Source: Streptomyces venezuelae
GTDB lineage: Bacteria > Actinomycetota > Actinomycetes > Streptomycetales > Streptomycetaceae
Length of the DNA stretch: 64,000 nt
Assembly: GCF_008642295.1 (NCBI RefSeq)
Contig: NZ_CP029190.1
Location: forward strand, 4,695,501-4,759,500
Reading direction: 5' to 3'
Below, piece by piece: positions 62,195 to 64,000 of this stretch. Both the position numbers and the translations under genes were made by a program. Position 1 is the first letter of the stretch, and every line of letters begins with the position of its first letter. Under the pieces are notes generated by a model. That model was not told the DNA's origin and did not search any database. It saw nothing but the letters and a program-made list of their open reading frames with translations.

Positions 62195-63178
62195 ATGCTG
62201 CTCGAAGTCCGCGACCTCCAGGTGGAATTCACCACGCGGGACGGGGTCGCCAAGGCCGTCAACGGGGTCGACTACGCGGTGGACGCCGGCGAGACCCTGG
62301 CCGTGCTCGGCGAATCGGGCTCCGGCAAATCGGTCACCGCACAGGCCGTGATGGGCATCCTGGACAGCCCGCCCGGCCGGATCACCGGCGGCGAGATCCT
62401 CTTCAAGGGCCAGAACCTGCTCAAGCTCAAGGATGAGGAACGCCGGAAGATCCGCGGCGCCGAAATGGCGATGATCTTCCAGGACGCCCTGTCCTCCCTC
62501 AACCCGGTGCTCTCGGTGGGCAAACAGCTCGGTGAGATGTTCGAGGTCCACCGCGGCACCTCCCGCAGGGACGCCAGGCTCAAGGCCGTGGAACTGATGG
62601 ACCGGGTCGGCATCCCGGCTGCGAAACAGCGGGTCGGCGACTACCCCCACCAGTTCTCCGGGGGCATGCGCCAACGCATCATGATTGCGATGGCGCTGGC
62701 CCTGGAACCCTCGCTGATCATCGCCGACGAGCCCACCACCGCCCTCGACGTCACCGTCCAGGCCCAGGTCATGGACCTGCTCGCCGAGCTCCAGCGGGAA
62801 CTCCGGATGGGCCTGATCCTGATCACCCACGACCTCGGGGTGGTCGCCGACGTGGCCGACCGGATCGCCGTCATGTACGCCGGCCGGATCGTCGAATCGG
62901 CCCCCGTCCACCAGATCTACGCCGCCCCGGCCCACCCGTACACCCGCGGCCTGCTCGACTCCATCCCGCGCCTGGACCAGAAGGGCCAGGAGCTCTACGC
63001 GATCAAGGGACTGCCGCCCAACCTGCTGGCCATCCCGCCCGGCTGCGCCTTCAACCCGCGCTGCCCGATGGCCCGCGACCGCTGCCGTACAGACCTCCCG
63101 CCGCTGTACCCGGTCACCGAGTCCCCGGTGCCCAGGTCGAGCGCCTGCCACTTCTGGAAGGAGTGCCTCCATGCCTGA
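62195..63178 (+). CDS. Oligopeptide ABC transporter ATPase (OppD type)
   Basis: 327 aa. Walker [10 protein letters not shown]-loop [17 protein letters not shown], signature [15 protein letters not shown], Walker [13 protein letters not shown], and the C-terminal [17 protein letters not shown] tail. Starts 12 bp after the OppC gene and overlaps the next ATPase ATG by 8 bp. It energises uptake by the second peptide transporter. Confidence 0.94.
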   Translation: MLLEVRDLQVEFTTRDGVAKAVNGVDYAVDAGETLAVLGESGSGKSVTAQAVMGILDSPPGRITGGEILFKGQNLLKLKDEERRKIRGAEMAMIFQDALSSLNPVLSVGKQLGEMFEVHRGTSRRDARLKAVELMDRVGIPAAKQRVGDYPHQFSGGMRQRIMIAMALALEPSLIIADEPTTALDVTVQAQVMDLLAELQRELRMGLILITHDLGVVADVADRIAVMYAGRIVESAPVHQIYAAPAHPYTRGLLDSIPRLDQKGQELYAIKGLPPNLLAIPPGCAFNPRCPMARDRCRTDLPPLYPVTESPVPRSSACHFWKECLHA

Positions 63179-64000
63179 GACCGAAGCCATCCTGGAAGTC
63201 CGCGGCCTGGTCAAGCACTACCCGCTCACCCGGGGCGTCCTCTTCAAGAAGCACGTCGGCGCGGTCAAGGCGGTCGACGGGGTCGACTTCACCCTCGGCG
63301 CCGGCGAAACCCTGGGCATCGTCGGCGAATCCGGCTGCGGCAAGTCCACCGTCGCCAGGATGCTGGTCCACCTGGAACGCCCGACCGCGGGCTCGATCGC
63401 GTACAAGGGCGAGGACGTCACCCGGCTGTCCGGCAAGGCCCTGCGCGCCGTCCGCCGGAACATCCAGATGGTCTTCCAGGACCCGTACACCTCCCTGAAC
63501 CCCCGGATGACGGTCGGCGACATCATCGGCGAGCCGTACGAGATCCACCCCGAGGCGGCCCCCAAGGGCGACCGGCGCCGGAAGGTGCAGGAACTCCTCG
63601 ACGTGGTCGGCCTCAACCCGGAGTACATCAACCGCTATCCGCACCAGTTCTCCGGAGGCCAGCGGCAGCGCATCGGCATCGCCCGGGGCCTCGCCCTCCG
63701 GCCCGAGATCATCGTCGCCGACGAGCCGGTCTCCGCCCTGGACGTCTCCGTCCAGGCCCAGGTGGTCAACCTGCTGGAACGCCTGCAGTCCGAGTTCCGG
63801 CTCTCCTACGTGTTCATCGCGCACGACCTCTCGATCGTCCGTCACATCTCCGACCGGGTCGGGGTGATGTACCTCGGGCGGATCGTGGAGCTCGGCACCG
63901 ACACCGAGATCTACGCCCACCCCACCCACCCCTACACCCAGGCGCTGCTCTCGGCCGTTCCGGTCCCCGACCCTCAGGCGCGCGCCCGCCGGGAGCGGAT
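63171..64000 (+). CDS. Oligopeptide ABC transporter ATPase (OppF type), partial
   Basis: At least 276 aa; the 3' end lies beyond the window. Walker [11 protein letters not shown]-loop [17 protein letters not shown], signature [15 protein letters not shown], Walker [13 protein letters not shown], and the H-loop FIAHDLSIV. The Opp-specific C-terminal tail would follow [17 protein letters not shown]. Last visible gene of the second Opp operon. Confidence 0.94.
   Translation, partial: MPETEAILEVRGLVKHYPLTRGVLFKKHVGAVKAVDGVDFTLGAGETLGIVGESGCGKSTVARMLVHLERPTAGSIAYKGEDVTRLSGKALRAVRRNIQMVFQDPYTSLNPRMTVGDIIGEPYEIHPEAAPKGDRRRKVQELLDVVGLNPEYINRYPHQFSGGQRQRIGIARGLALRPEIIVADEPVSALDVSVQAQVVNLLERLQSEFRLSYVFIAHDLSIVRHISDRVGVMYLGRIVELGTDTEIYAHPTHPYTQALLSAVPVPDPQARARRER

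Overview
The window is high-GC actinobacterial DNA and almost certainly comes from a Streptomyces chromosome. The evidence is the strong third-position GC, the many GTG starts, and Streptomyces marker loci: the bldK oligopeptide transporter behind typA, an LmbU-type regulator, a SpoIIE-phosphatase/HATPase protein, and a UTRA-GntR regulator next to a SPOR-domain protein. From memory, the block from about 41.5 kb to the right end has the gene order of the S. coelicolor sdh/frd - typA - bldK - second Opp transporter region. That synteny is recalled, not computed.

Layout. (1) 1-1.7 kb: the core genes DUF6542 (partial) and ychF. (2) 1.7-16.3 kb: an accretion island at the 3' end of ychF. The last codons of ychF occur three times (about 1677, 3336 and 14959), each near GCAGGTCAG motifs, hairpins or paired 11-bp repeats. 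Between them lie a Uma2-type nuclease, a membrane-anchored protein, an integrase 3' remnant joined to a 5'-truncated helicase, a HAD/methyltransferase/kinase-like operon divergent from an XRE-TPR regulator and a Nudix hydrolase, an XRE-ImmA/IrrE gene with an unknown partner, and a CPCC-HEAT-DUF6000 mini-operon. Just outside are an intact YefM-YoeB toxin-antitoxin pair and a decayed Phd-ParE pair. (3) 16.4-25.4 kb: a compact natural-product-like operon on the minus strand (glycosyltransferase/SDR fusion, asparagine-synthetase-like enzyme that has lost its glutaminase Cys, MFS exporter, UDP-sugar dehydrogenase, LmbU regulator, Fe/2OG dioxygenase) with a divergent gene of unknown function.

(4) 25.5-33.2 kb: envelope and secreted hydrolases. 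Two tandem membrane-anchored esterases alternate with a polytopic acyltransferase-like protein and a trypsin-like protease in overlapping genes, followed by an EamA exporter and a secreted subtilase with an I9 propeptide and P domain. (5) 33.4-38.5 kb: GntR/UTRA, SPOR protein, MutT, an RsbW-like ATPase and a large PAS-GAF-SpoIIE-HATPase switch protein. (6) 38.5-45.4 kb: PspA with a TPM-domain partner, then an sdhC-A-B operon and a small conserved gene. (7) 45.8-64 kb: a peptide-binding lipoprotein with a large insertion, typA, the bldKA-E operon, a double-GNAT acetyltransferase, and a second five-gene oligopeptide ABC operon that runs off the right edge.

The most interesting signals are the ychF attachment hotspot with its deletion scar, the LmbU-linked six-gene operon, and a short ORF that looks like a lipoprotein signal peptide and is translationally coupled to bldKA.
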